From contig NZ_JBEHZE010000001.1 in the NCBI RefSeq assembly GCF_041058985.1, positions 62,001-126,000 of the forward strand: a stretch of DNA of 64,000 nucleotides. Direction: 5' to 3'. Both the position numbers and the translations under genes were made by a program. Positions within the stretch are counted from its first letter, which is position 1; every line of letters starts with the position of its first letter. Source of the stretch: Hyphococcus lacteus. Its GTDB lineage: Bacteria; Pseudomonadota; Alphaproteobacteria; Caulobacterales; Parvularculaceae. Under the pieces are notes generated by a model. The model was not told the origin of the DNA and did not search any database. It saw only the letters and a program-made list of their open reading frames with translations. Positions 9,441 through 18,250 of the stretch are shown in pieces.

Positions 9441-9540
9441 GAATTGGGTCCGTTCAAGCTGTAACTCAAACCCAATTCTGCCCCTTTGGCGTTAGCGCAT
9501 TGTTAATGCATCACCGCGATTGCCTGATATTTTCTCATCG

Positions 9541-10197
9541 TCAGCTCTTGAAGGCGGCCTTAAAGGTCACGGCTTCTTCTGTGCGCGCAACTTTGACCGA
9601 ACCGCCAACAGAAGTCACCAACTGAGATGCAATCAACGCCGGCGTATTTTTTGGCGTCAGATCAGATGCATCGCCGCTAAGAACTTTGACAAGATCATCG
9701 TTGAGCAAAACTTTTTTGCCTGTCGCAACAATGGTGAAACTCTCAATATCACCCGAGATCGAGACAGTGCCCCCGCGCGGAACACAATCGGCCGCCGCAT
9801 AGGCCAATACCAACAGAACTTTGACATTCTCTTTTGCCGCAAGACCAGTGCCGATCCCCCATTCGAGATCGGGCTTGGTGATTTCAAATAAACCTTCGAG
9901 CGCTTTTTTTGCATCTTCAAGGCTGATCTGAGCGCCAAAACCACCAGCCGCGCCATAGGCCAAACGGGCATAAGAAAGTAGTGCAATCGCTTTTTGCGCG
10001 CCGGCACGGATCAAATCCATAGCCGCTTCATGCATCGCGCCTTCCATGGCTGGGTCATCAAGAACCTCTAGCCCAGAGCTAAGCGCCCCCACCGGATTAA
10101 TTAGGTCGTGGCAAACCCGCGAGGACAGCAATGCTGAAAGCGCGAGCGCATCAGGGCCTTCATCGTCGGGCGGTGTAAGATCGAGGGCTTCGGACAT
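9541..10197 (-). CDS. chpT: Histidine phosphotransferase ChpT
   Basis: ChpT relays phosphate from the hybrid kinase CckA to CtrA and CpdR, controlling the alphaproteobacterial cell cycle. The dimerisation helix carries the phospho-His H30 in SSRVCHDLINPVGAL, followed by SGLEVLDD, all typical of ChpT. The rest is a degenerate, non-ATP-binding HATPase-like domain. Length 218 is normal. A hairpin containing two GANTC sites sits 3 bases upstream of the start codon (10201-10230) and overlaps the region where the ribosome would bind. A CtrA-type site is present elsewhere in the window (20004-20019), in line with an intact CckA-ChpT-CtrA pathway. Confidence 0.92.
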   Translation of the reverse strand: MSEALDLTPPDDEGPDALALSALLSSRVCHDLINPVGALSSGLEVLDDPAMEGAMHEAAMDLIRAGAQKAIALLSYARLAYGAAGGFGAQISLEDAKKALEGLFEITKPDLEWGIGTGLAAKENVKVLLVLAYAAADCVPRGGTVSISGDIESFTIVATGKKVLLNDDLVKVLSGDASDLTPKNTPALIASQLVTSVGGSVKVARTEEAVTFKAAFKS

Positions 10198-10200
10198 GGA

Positions 10201-10230
10201 TAAGGGACTCTTGTTGCTAAGAGTCTCTTA
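10201..10230 (-). promoter_or_regulatory. Inverted repeat with two GANTC sites in the chpT leader
   Basis: Arms 10201-10212 and 10219-10230 are 12 bases long with one mismatch and a 6-base loop. Each arm contains a GANTC sequence (GACTC, GAGTC), the recognition site of the cell-cycle methylase CcrM. The repeat ends 3 bases before the chpT start codon, so in the mRNA it would fold over the ribosome binding region. Whether it acts on DNA (methylation), on RNA (translation), or not at all is open. Confidence 0.45.
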
Positions 10231-10274
10231 TCCACGATTCGCGCGCGCTTGGCCCGCGTTAAATCGGTTTCTGA

Positions 10275-10634
10275 CTAAAGCTTTACCCAGCCGCCGGATT
10301 GCTTGCGAATGCATTGACCAGAAGTCGCGCTATTCATCAGTTTTTCCGCCGTTAGCGCGGCGGTGACTTCGATTGTCACACCATTGCGCCGGGCAAGGTC
10401 CGCATAAACCGTTTTGCGTTGCTGATTGATGTCTCGCACCTCACGGCGTAATTGATCACTTGCGTTCGCACCAGAGACGACACCGAGATAACCATCGGCC
10501 TGTTCACCGATCACACAGTTATTCTTGGCGTTTTCAACAAGCGCGCTGGCCGCAGACGCAGGCGTTACGAAGGCACCCATCATGGTGCCAGCGGCAATCA
10601 GACCCATCAGATATTTTTTCATCGAGTTTTCCAT
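10275..10634 (-). CDS. ydbL: YdbL family periplasmic protein (DUF1318)
   Basis: Small exported protein with a signal peptide (start probably at the fourth-position Met, MKKYLMGL; cleavage after PASA). The mature part contains the DUF1318 pattern: ALVENAKNNCVIGEQADGYLG, then LRREVRDINQQRKTVYADLARRNG, then TAEKL. In E. coli YdbL is encoded with YdbH and YnbE and is reported to modulate assembly of the YdbH-YnbE bridge between the membranes. Here it is the last gene of the same three-gene set, 13 bases after ynbE. Confidence 0.88.
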   Translation of the reverse strand: MENSMKKYLMGLIAAGTMMGAFVTPASAASALVENAKNNCVIGEQADGYLGVVSGANASDQLRREVRDINQQRKTVYADLARRNGVTIEVTAALTAEKLMNSATSGQCIRKQSGGWVKL

Positions 10635-10647
10635 ACCGGCTATCCCC

Positions 10648-10851
10648 CTAAAATATGTCCGGATTTTGTGAAATCAAATCCTCGATCTCACGATCGAGTT
10701 TTACGCGCACTTCTTGATCAATCTTGACGTTTAAATTGACCACGATTGGCTCATTCTCGTCACCTTTTAAGGTAACAGTCGTGCAGGCCATGAGGGTTGC
10801 TGCGATTACCGGCGCAAATACCGCCAGTCTTAAATACTCTGCCTTGATCAT
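10648..10851 (-). CDS. ynbE: YnbE family lipoprotein
   Basis: A 67-residue outer-membrane lipoprotein. The lipobox Cys is in ATLMAC, and the mature peptide contains the conserved strand-forming segment PIVVNLNVKIDQEVRVKLD and the ending DLISQNPDIF. In E. coli, YnbE multimerises by beta-strand stacking onto the C-terminus of YdbH and completes a hydrophobic groove for phospholipid transfer to the outer membrane. The 149 bases between ydbH and this gene hold no other gene. Confidence 0.9.
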   Translation of the reverse strand: MIKAEYLRLAVFAPVIAATLMACTTVTLKGDENEPIVVNLNVKIDQEVRVKLDREIEDLISQNPDIF

Positions 10852-11000
10852 CCTTGATCACCCTCCGCCGGTGAATCCATCGCTTTACGCATGGATCTAT
10901 CCAATTGATTGTCATTTTGAAACTCGGGACTAGGGTTACCATACCCCGCCCGTTAGGCAAAAAATAGGCGGAATTGCGCACATCACCGATAAAACCCGCC

Positions 11001-13808
11001 TTATTCTACCCGCTGTAACCCCTGTTCAATCTGAAGTTGGAAGCTGCGCGAAAGATTGGCTTGCTGTAAAAGCTCTAGTAACGCCGCATCCAAACTAATG
11101 GTGTATTTGACCGGCACCCGGCCTTTGGCGTTGTCCATATTGACCTCACCCGTGCCCTCAAAAAACATCTGAAAATCGAGACGCCCATCAAGCGCGCCAT
11201 TCACCCGAACTTCGAGAGAGCTATAACGAAGATCACGGAGGATATCGAAGGCGATTTTCGCATTCCCTCCTGCGCTTGCTGCTTGTTCCGCAGCTTCACC
11301 TTGATAGCGAATAGCGCCCGGCCCGGCAGACTTCAAAAAGCCATTCTCAATTCGCGCTTTGCCGTCTTCAAACACAACCGGCAGCACACCATTCATAGTG
11401 CCCTCGCCGGAAAGGCCATTAATTTCTACATATTCAAAAATCTGCGCCAACTCGACTCTGTCTGCACGCAGAGGAATTTGCGCTTCACCGGTGAGCGATG
11501 CCACCGCATCATAAACCCCGATAACGCCGCCAAACCAAGGGAACTCTGCTTTTGGAATAACAATAGTGTCGTCGCCCGGAACATTAAAACTGATAATGCC
11601 GTCGGTTAATTTAAGTGCGTCCATATCGACCACGTCAACGGTAACGGTTTGTGTCCCGTCAGTGGTCACCGGCATTAAGTTGGTTAGCGCCAAATTGCCA
11701 TTAAAGCCCGTGGTACGCGTCACGGCCCGCGTGGGCCCACCAAACGAGATATTCTTAAAGCTGAAACCCGCACTCGACGTGATACCGCTTTCATTCCATC
11801 CGAAAACCATCTCACCGCCCATCTCACCGACGGCGGCATCAACAAAACCCTTAAGCAGTGGTGACAACTCATTGGGCTGTACGCCACCCTGGATGAACTT
11901 AAGTCCCTCGAACGAAAAAACAGTCTCGCCGCTGGCCTGCTGCATGTTTTGGGTGCCGCGCCCTGTGCCTAATTGGTCACCTGACGGTGTCGATAACACA
12001 TAGTCAAATGTCGCATCATTGCCGACGATACGCGCCGTGGCCGTTGCAATAACCGGCGCGATCACGGGCGCTTCGCCATGTTGCGCAATACGGAGATTGT
12101 CGACGATCGCATCAATTTTCATCTCTTCGGCATCGAGCACAAATTCAAAACCGCCATCAACCGCTGACATATCAAGAACGTCATTAAGGGTCATATCGCC
12201 GTCGGAAATTTTACCAATTATGCGCGTAACATCTTCGACCAAGTGATAGTCTGCATCGAACGCAATGACCGGCGGCTTACCCGAAGCTTTGGTTTGACCG
12301 ATCCGGAAACTGGCATCCCGTGCGGATAAATTTCCGTTTAGGGTGCTTGTCACTTGTTCTGACCAGTTCACACTCATCAACCGGCCCTCGCGATTGCAAA
12401 GCTCTAAACCACTTAACCGGGCTTCTAAATCCTGCTCTGCTAAAAATGCGTGGGTACGTGCGAGGGCAAGACATTCGCTTTTGTTCACTATGGTCGCGTG
12501 CTTAGCCGCCGTGTTCGCTGCAATTTCAAACCCGCCCGTAAACGGGGTGTCGTCAATGGTCAGTCGGCCAATGGTCAGTTTTTTCAAACCGGATTTCAGG
12601 TTGATATCTGCAAGAATGTTTTCACCCTCTGAGCGAGCGGCAATATCAACCCGGGAGCCATTGAGCGATAGCGCGGGCGATTGATAAGCATCAATATTAA
12701 TGGGCGCTGCAAGTCGCCAATTTCCGTCAATATACTCTGCGTCCGCCGCACCATTGGCGTTTACACCGCTGCCGGAAATCGCGAATTGAAACGACGTTGC
12801 ATCCCGCGCCTCTCCATGGGCCAGAAATGGTGCGCTGCCTTGGGGACTGACGACCAACTTCGTGCCCTTGTCGGTTTCAACGGTCAGCGGCGGTTCATCA
12901 TCGGCAAAAAGTATTTTGATGCCGTCTTGATTAAACGTCACGTCAAAAGCGCCACTGATCGCGCCACCAGTAACAGAGCCGCCCAGTAAGGCCTGCATCG
13001 CCGGTGTGCTTAGGGGCGCAAAAATCTCCGCTTGTTCAATGTTGATATTCGGTGCCTTAACATTGATCCGTGCCGCGCCCGTCAGTTTTTCCCGCGCGCC
13101 GTTTGCTGCGTCGCGCCATGATGCGCCCTTGCCATCAACACCCAAAGATAAGGCATGAACCGTCGCACCTTGGTAATCAATATCGCCGGTGAACTGCCCT
13201 TTCGCAGAAATATCTCCGTTGTCGGACAAAATAAGATTAAACGCCGTTTCGCCATCGCTTATCGTCATATCGCCGAAGCGCAGCATGTTGCTCAGAACTT
13301 CAAGTTTTGCGACGCCGCCGGTTCGCTGGTCATATTCAGCGGAGATATTACCCGCCGCTTGTCCTTCAGGGGCGTCGATAGAAATCTCAACATCGGAAAG
13401 GGTCAGGGTTTCAAATGGCAATGCCACCCCGCGCGCGCCGCCGCCCTCACCCAAAGTAATACCGGGCAGTGAAATGCGCCCCTGTTGGTCAATGTCGATC
13501 CGAACCAAGCCGGGTCCGACACGGACATTCTTTACCGAGCGTTCTGACAGTAATTGCCGCCAGTGATAGTCGCTGTTGATCTGGGCAAACCGAATGCCCT
13601 CGCCGCCAATGGGGCCAGCGGAGAGATTTTCTATGCGGATCGCATCAAGTGTTAACGCAGTGACCTGACCTTGCGGGTTTTCAAGCCCGGCCTGTGCCAT
13701 CCCTTGACGCAGTGCCCAACTGGCGACGGGCTTGCGCAATAAATACAGCGCAGCCAATAAGATGGCCAACAGCAGAACGACAATCGCCAAAAAGCGCGCC
13801 ACACGCAT
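11001..13808 (-). CDS. ydbH: YdbH family AsmA-like intermembrane phospholipid transport protein
   Basis: A large AsmA-like protein with one N-terminal membrane helix (ARFLAIVVLLLAILLAALYLL) and a very long beta-rich periplasmic part, thought to form a hydrophobic groove for lipids. The C-terminal stretch (LPVVFEDGKARIENGFLKS, PGAIRY, then YSSLEVRVNGALDG) is typical of YdbH. About 935 residues from the ATG at 13808, where GAGGGATACAGG lies upstream; an in-frame ATG at 13865 would add 19 charged residues. Followed by ynbE and ydbL. Divergent from the M23 peptidase gene, with which it shares a short promoter region. Confidence 0.88.
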   Translation of the reverse strand: MRVARFLAIVVLLLAILLAALYLLRKPVASWALRQGMAQAGLENPQGQVTALTLDAIRIENLSAGPIGGEGIRFAQINSDYHWRQLLSERSVKNVRVGPGLVRIDIDQQGRISLPGITLGEGGGARGVALPFETLTLSDVEISIDAPEGQAAGNISAEYDQRTGGVAKLEVLSNMLRFGDMTISDGETAFNLILSDNGDISAKGQFTGDIDYQGATVHALSLGVDGKGASWRDAANGAREKLTGAARINVKAPNINIEQAEIFAPLSTPAMQALLGGSVTGGAISGAFDVTFNQDGIKILFADDEPPLTVETDKGTKLVVSPQGSAPFLAHGEARDATSFQFAISGSGVNANGAADAEYIDGNWRLAAPINIDAYQSPALSLNGSRVDIAARSEGENILADINLKSGLKKLTIGRLTIDDTPFTGGFEIAANTAAKHATIVNKSECLALARTHAFLAEQDLEARLSGLELCNREGRLMSVNWSEQVTSTLNGNLSARDASFRIGQTKASGKPPVIAFDADYHLVEDVTRIIGKISDGDMTLNDVLDMSAVDGGFEFVLDAEEMKIDAIVDNLRIAQHGEAPVIAPVIATATARIVGNDATFDYVLSTPSGDQLGTGRGTQNMQQASGETVFSFEGLKFIQGGVQPNELSPLLKGFVDAAVGEMGGEMVFGWNESGITSSAGFSFKNISFGGPTRAVTRTTGFNGNLALTNLMPVTTDGTQTVTVDVVDMDALKLTDGIISFNVPGDDTIVIPKAEFPWFGGVIGVYDAVASLTGEAQIPLRADRVELAQIFEYVEINGLSGEGTMNGVLPVVFEDGKARIENGFLKSAGPGAIRYQGEAAEQAASAGGNAKIAFDILRDLRYSSLEVRVNGALDGRLDFQMFFEGTGEVNMDNAKGRVPVKYTISLDAALLELLQQANLSRSFQLQIEQGLQRVE

Positions 13809-14013
13809 GATATTACCTGTATCCCTCAAACTCGACCGCCGCTTTTCTCTATTGATTAATGACATTTTCGTCTAATGAGCATTGCGACAAACCAAGCATG
13901 CCGAAAATTGAGGCGTTTGGCGAGGCGTGCAAAAATATGGCAATAGAGGGTGACGGCTCTTTCAAACGGTCCCAAAACCCCGCGAAACATTTGGCGAAAG
14001 CAATAAGAACGCG

Positions 14014-15849
14014 ATGACTGACGACTTTGTTCAAACAGGTCAAACCTTTACGGGCGGTGACAATGCCTATTGCCCGCTTGAGCGTCGGCGCCGGGGCCCT
14101 GCTGCATTGGCGGTGGCCCTGTCGGTAATGGTCGCTGGTGGCGGTTTTCTGATCTATTCGGCCGCCTCGATTCCCGAAGAAGCAACGCAACTCGCGATTG
14201 AAACGCCAAGCCCGGCCGAAATTGCCGCCGAAGACCAATTCGCGGCCGTGACGCCAACAGCAAACAAAATCCCGCCCGCAGGTGCTGGCGCGCGTAAGCC
14301 TGAAAACTCCCAAGACGCTATTGATGCTGCGCTTGCCGAATCCCGTGCGGCCCGGGCCATGGTCACCCCCACTAGCAACCCAACCGGCGCTGAACCTCGG
14401 GGGTTGTTGCCACGCGTCAAACCAACCGAAGTCGCCAAAATCGCCGCCGCCGCAGATAACCGTGCGAAATCCGTTCCCGCCCCAGTCGCTGCCACGCCAG
14501 CAGAACCCACAGCGATTGCGAACCCCAGTCCGATGCGCCTTGGTGGTCTTGAGGTCGCCAGCGACACCGATGCACCGCCCGCATTTTTCTTTGCAGCCGA
14601 CATCGAACCCGTTGTCATTACACGGACGATGCCCGTCCTTGCCTTTGCGTCTGATATTTCGCGCGCGCCCCAAGAGATCCGCATCAAGATCAACAAAGGT
14701 GAGAATTTTGTTGATGCACTGAAACGCGCTGGTGTCAGTGGTGCTGACGCCAACACTGCGGCTTATGCTTTTGGTAAACATCAAGATTTGCGCCGCCTCC
14801 GGCCTGGCCAAGAAATGGCGATGACCCTTGCTTGGCCAAACCAAACCCTTTTCCAACTGGCGTCCCAAAACGATGCCCCCGAAGCGCGATTGATGAACCT
14901 CGAATTTCGTGCTGATCCGGAAAACCGGATCGTTGTTCAGCGCGAGCTTTCTGGCGAGATGGTTGCCGAGAAACATATTATTCCGTTGACCACACGGGTG
15001 ATGTCGATTGCTGGTCAAATCAACGGCAGTCTTTATATGTCGGCCAAATCGGTCGGCGCGCCAGACGAAGTTATCGCCAATCTGGCTGACGCTTTTGCCT
15101 ATGATGTTGACTTCCAACGCGAGATTTTTGGCGGCGATGAATTCGAAGCGATTTTCGAGGTCCGGTATGATGATATGGGCCGACTTGTCTCCGCTGGTGA
15201 CATCCTTTTTGCGCGCCTGAAATGGCGGGGCCGGTCGCGCGAAAAAGGCTATTACCGTTTTGCAGATGATGACGAGCGCGGCGATTTTTATGACGCGACG
15301 GGACAAAGCGCGAAACGGCTTTTGATGAAAACGCCAATCGATGGCGCGCGGCTTTCTTCTGGGTTTGGCACGCGCAAACACCCGATTCTGGGTTATCGGC
15401 GCGCTCATAAAGGCGTTGATTTTGCGGCACCGCGCGGCACCCCGATCAAAGCGGCGGGGGATGGCACCGTTCTTCGCGCTAATCGCTATGGCAGCTTTGG
15501 GAACTACGTCAAAATTCGCCACGCCAATGGCTATGAAACTGCTTACGCACATCTCAAAGGGTTTGCGCGCGGTATGCGCGCCGGCAAGCGCGTCCGACAG
15601 GGCGACATCATTGCTTATGTGGGCACAACTGGCCGTTCGACGGGTCCGCATCTTCATTACGAAGTCCACCTCAATGGATCAGCCGTAAATCCGCAGCGTC
15701 TTAAAATCGCGACGGGCAAACAGCTAAAGGGTGCGGCGCTTACGCGCTTTAAAGCCGAACGTGACCGGATCAACGCCATGCGTATGCCTGTTGAGGAACG
15801 CGATGCGCTTTATGCGCGCGAGACGGTGGCGGCCCAAGGCGCGCTCTAG
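14014..15849 (+). CDS. M23 family peptidoglycan DD-metallopeptidase
   Basis: A membrane-anchored murein hydrolase. There is one N-terminal transmembrane segment (ALAVALSVMVAGGGFLIY, about residues 30-48), an Ala/Pro-rich linker of some 130 residues, an OapA/LysM-like domain (KINKGENFVDALKRAGV), and a C-terminal LytM domain. Zinc ligands are visible in HKGVDFAAPRGTPI (HxxxD) and in GPHLHYEVH (HxH). Family members cut peptide cross-links during growth or division. A 606-codon frame on the opposite strand (13849-15669) is a shadow of this gene. Confidence 0.92.
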   Translation: MTDDFVQTGQTFTGGDNAYCPLERRRRGPAALAVALSVMVAGGGFLIYSAASIPEEATQLAIETPSPAEIAAEDQFAAVTPTANKIPPAGAGARKPENSQDAIDAALAESRAARAMVTPTSNPTGAEPRGLLPRVKPTEVAKIAAAADNRAKSVPAPVAATPAEPTAIANPSPMRLGGLEVASDTDAPPAFFFAADIEPVVITRTMPVLAFASDISRAPQEIRIKINKGENFVDALKRAGVSGADANTAAYAFGKHQDLRRLRPGQEMAMTLAWPNQTLFQLASQNDAPEARLMNLEFRADPENRIVVQRELSGEMVAEKHIIPLTTRVMSIAGQINGSLYMSAKSVGAPDEVIANLADAFAYDVDFQREIFGGDEFEAIFEVRYDDMGRLVSAGDILFARLKWRGRSREKGYYRFADDDERGDFYDATGQSAKRLLMKTPIDGARLSSGFGTRKHPILGYRRAHKGVDFAAPRGTPIKAAGDGTVLRANRYGSFGNYVKIRHANGYETAYAHLKGFARGMRAGKRVRQGDIIAYVGTTGRSTGPHLHYEVHLNGSAVNPQRLKIATGKQLKGAALTRFKAERDRINAMRMPVEERDALYARETVAAQGAL

Positions 15850-15922
15850 GACAGCTGTTCATTTTTGATTTATCTGGATCGCACACGTAATTCACCTCTT
15901 GCTAATGACAGATGCAATTTAC

Positions 15923-15966
15923 CCCCGTCCCGAAAGGCGGGGATGAAATTTAATGAAATAAATTTC
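15923..15966. repeat. Two adjacent hairpins downstream of the M23 gene
   Basis: CCCCG/CGGGG (15923-15927 with 15938-15942) is followed at once by a perfect 8-base stem GAAATTTA/TAAATTTC (15945-15952 with 15959-15966). They lie 74 bases after the M23 stop codon and 100 bases before the next gene. There is no clear U-run, so a terminator role is plausible but unproven. Confidence 0.4.
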
Positions 15967-16065
15967 AGCGAAACCACTTGCGTCACCCGGTGGTTGTAAA
16001 ACCCGCGCCGGATTAACCCGACCTTTAGCGCTACGTGTTTATCCTTCCCCTATATCTGGGGGAAT

Positions 16066-17274
16066 ATGACTGCGTTTCGAAACATCCTGAACGTTCTGGC
16101 ACCGATCGCATTTATCGCGGGGCTGGCCCATCTTATTTTTCAACTGATGACGCATTGGTCGATGATCGCACCCAATAGCCAACTGATATGGCTGGCAGGG
16201 CAAAGCTGGACCATTGGCGCATCGCCCTATCAAGCGGACCTTGCATGGCAGCCAATGCCCGCATGGATGCCCATCGCGAGTTTTCTTTCGTTGATGGATC
16301 CGCTCTTGGCATCGCGGGTGTTGATGGTTGTGACCACCGGGCTATTGCTCGGGGCAAGTGCGCTCAACGTATCGGCGTTCTATTCATTCAAAGATCGAAC
16401 GATTCTGGTTTCGGAAAATAAGCTGACGGATTTCTTTCGTAGTCAGCCGCCTGTCATTTTGTTCTTTTTCCACGTCAGCTTTGTAGCGCTTAGTCAATCC
16501 GCTGCGTTTGGCCTACAACTAGGTGGTGCGCCTGCCCTCGTTTATTTTGGCGCGAGTTTATTGATCCGGTCTGCCATCGGTAAACGTGAACTTTCGTGCG
16601 GTGCAAGCCTTTGCATTTTGTTCTTTGTACCCACGGTTGCAATTCTAACCGTGCCTGCGCTTGCACTTTCCGCCTATGGTCGCCGCGTCATCGCGTTGGG
16701 TGTCTTACTCACATTTATCATCTCCGCACCGGCACTGGCGATTACCCCCGCACCCGACATGATTAGTGCTATCATCAATAGCCACCAAAACCTTCCGGAA
16801 TATTCGACCGGCCTTCGGCACTTTATGTTTTTGGTGGGCGCACCAGACCTCGGCACAATATTCTATACGCTGCTAGCATTAACCGTGACCTGCGCGGTTG
16901 GTCTAACCGGTCGCAACAGCAATCCGCGATTAAAAACCATTGATAATCTTATGGCAGCGCTCGCGGTGATGATGGTCGTTGCACCGCTTGAGCCCGCTTA
17001 CTTCTTATTGGTCGGCAGTATTCTTTTGTATGGTGCCGGCCTTCGGCCACCACTTGGGGCCATCGCATTGTTTGCCGCACTCTTGTTTTGGCGCGGCAGC
17101 AATTTCCCGGGGCTTCCCATCTCCGATGTGCACGCCACGACGAGTTTTTATGTCAGCGTTGGTGCCCTCATTCTCGCGCTGACTTTACTCCTCAGCAGTA
17201 TCAATGCCCCTCGCCCGTCTCATCGTTCATCTTCTCACCCCATGGCGCGGGCGGCGATTTCACGGACTGCGTAA
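16066..17274 (+). CDS. Multi-pass membrane protein, GT87-like (DUF2029)
   Basis: A 402-residue inner-membrane protein with about ten hydrophobic segments. The layout resembles family GT87/DUF2029 polyprenyl-phosphate-dependent mannosyl/arabinosyl transferases: a first helix, then a short loop with GASPYQAD followed by PMPAWMPIASFLSLMD. The NPY/SPY-like motif after the first helix is what suggests the family; the acceptor and sugar are unknown. GGGGG precedes the ATG. Its last 74 bases overlap the convergent lipoprotein gene. Confidence 0.55.
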   Translation: MTAFRNILNVLAPIAFIAGLAHLIFQLMTHWSMIAPNSQLIWLAGQSWTIGASPYQADLAWQPMPAWMPIASFLSLMDPLLASRVLMVVTTGLLLGASALNVSAFYSFKDRTILVSENKLTDFFRSQPPVILFFFHVSFVALSQSAAFGLQLGGAPALVYFGASLLIRSAIGKRELSCGASLCILFFVPTVAILTVPALALSAYGRRVIALGVLLTFIISAPALAITPAPDMISAIINSHQNLPEYSTGLRHFMFLVGAPDLGTIFYTLLALTVTCAVGLTGRNSNPRLKTIDNLMAALAVMMVVAPLEPAYFLLVGSILLYGAGLRPPLGAIALFAALLFWRGSNFPGLPISDVHATTSFYVSVGALILALTLLLSSINAPRPSHRSSSHPMARAAISRTA

Positions 17275-17791
17275 GGTCAAATTCTGCTCTGAATGTTCGA
17301 TTTTCGCGAAATAATTCGTAGGCAAATTGATCATCACTCAGCTCAATCGCCCATGTGTTCGTCACGGCTGCTGTCAGCCCTTCTTTTTCAAATAGCGCCA
17401 CCGAAAATTCATCTACCGGAAACTCAACACGGTGTCCGTCAAAACGCGCAGAATCGCCACCGTAATTTGTAACCGGATCGAGCGTGCCATCCATGTGTCG
17501 ATGGATATGCTTCAGGCGTAGACCATCACCCGTTCGGGTAATGACCCAGGTGCGCGAGCGGTTGTCATCAATATGGAATGGAATGCGGATTTCGTCTTCA
17601 GAACAAGTGCGAACTTCCATCACCAACGGTGCATCAGCATAATCAGCATCCGCTGCATCGTTTGATGTGATCTCCCCGGCATATGATTTTCCGCAATGAG
17701 CGCTCAAGGTTTCAAAAAATGCATCAGCCGGAGATTGCTTGGGTGCACAACCCACAAAGATAAATGCCGTTATGAAGAGCAGAATTCGCAT
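17201..17791 (-). CDS. Conserved lipoprotein of unknown function
   Basis: A 196-residue exported protein with a short signal peptide and lipobox (ITAFIFVGC). The mature part begins SPADAFFETLSAHCGKSYAG and contains CSEDEIRIPFHIDDNRSRTW, VITRTGDGLRLKHIHRHMDG and, near the end, FRAEFDLTQSV followed by PPAPWG. I recognise this as a family widespread in proteobacteria but without a known function. The His-rich HIHRHMDG segment could bind a metal, which is only a guess. The 3' end overlaps the GT87-like gene by 74 bases. Confidence 0.75.
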   Translation of the reverse strand: MRILLFITAFIFVGCAPKQSPADAFFETLSAHCGKSYAGEITSNDAADADYADAPLVMEVRTCSEDEIRIPFHIDDNRSRTWVITRTGDGLRLKHIHRHMDGTLDPVTNYGGDSARFDGHRVEFPVDEFSVALFEKEGLTAAVTNTWAIELSDDQFAYELFRENRTFRAEFDLTQSVKSPPAPWGEKMNDETGEGH

Positions 17792-17809
17792 AGGATCTTG
17801 CCTTTATTG

Positions 17810-18151
17810 TTATGGCCAACCAGGAAAGCTTTCGACAAATTCCACCTTAATGTCTGGAAAGCTATTCACATACTGAATTTTCAAATCGGGAAAACTATCG
17901 ACAAATTCCCACTCGCCACAGTTGTCTGGAAAGCTCGAAACAACTTTGACTTTGAGATCAGGAAAGCTCGAAACCTGTTCTACCTTTATGTCGGGGAAGC
18001 TTTCGACAATTTGCACACGCCCATTAAGCGGAAAGCCGTTCCACAAACATGCATCATGATCATAACCATCTTCCGCCAGAGCGCTATTGCCTGACATCAA
18101 GAACGCCAGACCCGCATAGATTGCGCATCGAATATGTAATCGCTCCGTCAT
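17810..18151 (-). CDS. Exported SFPD-repeat protein resembling the 7(1) septoil knot family
   Basis: A 113-residue protein with a signal peptide (YAGLAFLMSGNSALA, cleavage near residue 26). The mature part consists of five SFPD repeats and a final SFPG, about 11 residues apart, each of the form SFPD(I/L)K(V/I)xxV. A short insertion NCGEWEFVD sits in the middle, and two cysteines (DACLW and NCGEW) could pair. The pattern matches my memory of a small family that databases call '7(1) septoil knot domain', named for a deeply knotted backbone. Function is unknown. It lies 18 bases upstream of the lipoprotein gene on the same strand, so the two may be co-transcribed. Confidence 0.75.
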   Translation of the reverse strand: MTERLHIRCAIYAGLAFLMSGNSALAEDGYDHDACLWNGFPLNGRVQIVESFPDIKVEQVSSFPDLKVKVVSSFPDNCGEWEFVDSFPDLKIQYVNSFPDIKVEFVESFPGWP

Positions 18152-18203
18152 GTGATGATTTTAGGCAACAAAATACCGCGACACCAGCCACATAGCCCCC
18201 AAA

Positions 18204-18250
18204 AAGGGCCGAGATTGTTGACTCTCGCCGGAAAGGCCCTTACCTCCGGC
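18204..18250. other. Overlapping inverted repeats (alternative stems) in a 383-base gap
   Basis: The gap 18152-18534 holds no convincing gene. It contains stem A, AAGGGCC/GGCCCTT (18204-18210 with 18235-18241) continued inward by GAGA/TCTC, and stem B, GCCGGA/TCCGGC (18227-18232 with 18245-18250). The 3' arm of A lies in the loop of B, so they would form either a pseudoknot or two exclusive folds. This could be the leader of the helicase (plus strand) or of the SFPD-repeat gene (minus strand). Confidence 0.35.

Noticed and set aside
13849..15669. A 606-codon open frame on the minus strand
   Set aside because: It lies opposite the M23 peptidase gene, has a composition made by codon bias (many Arg, Gly and His), and has no recognisable domain; the plus-strand gene carries clear zinc motifs.
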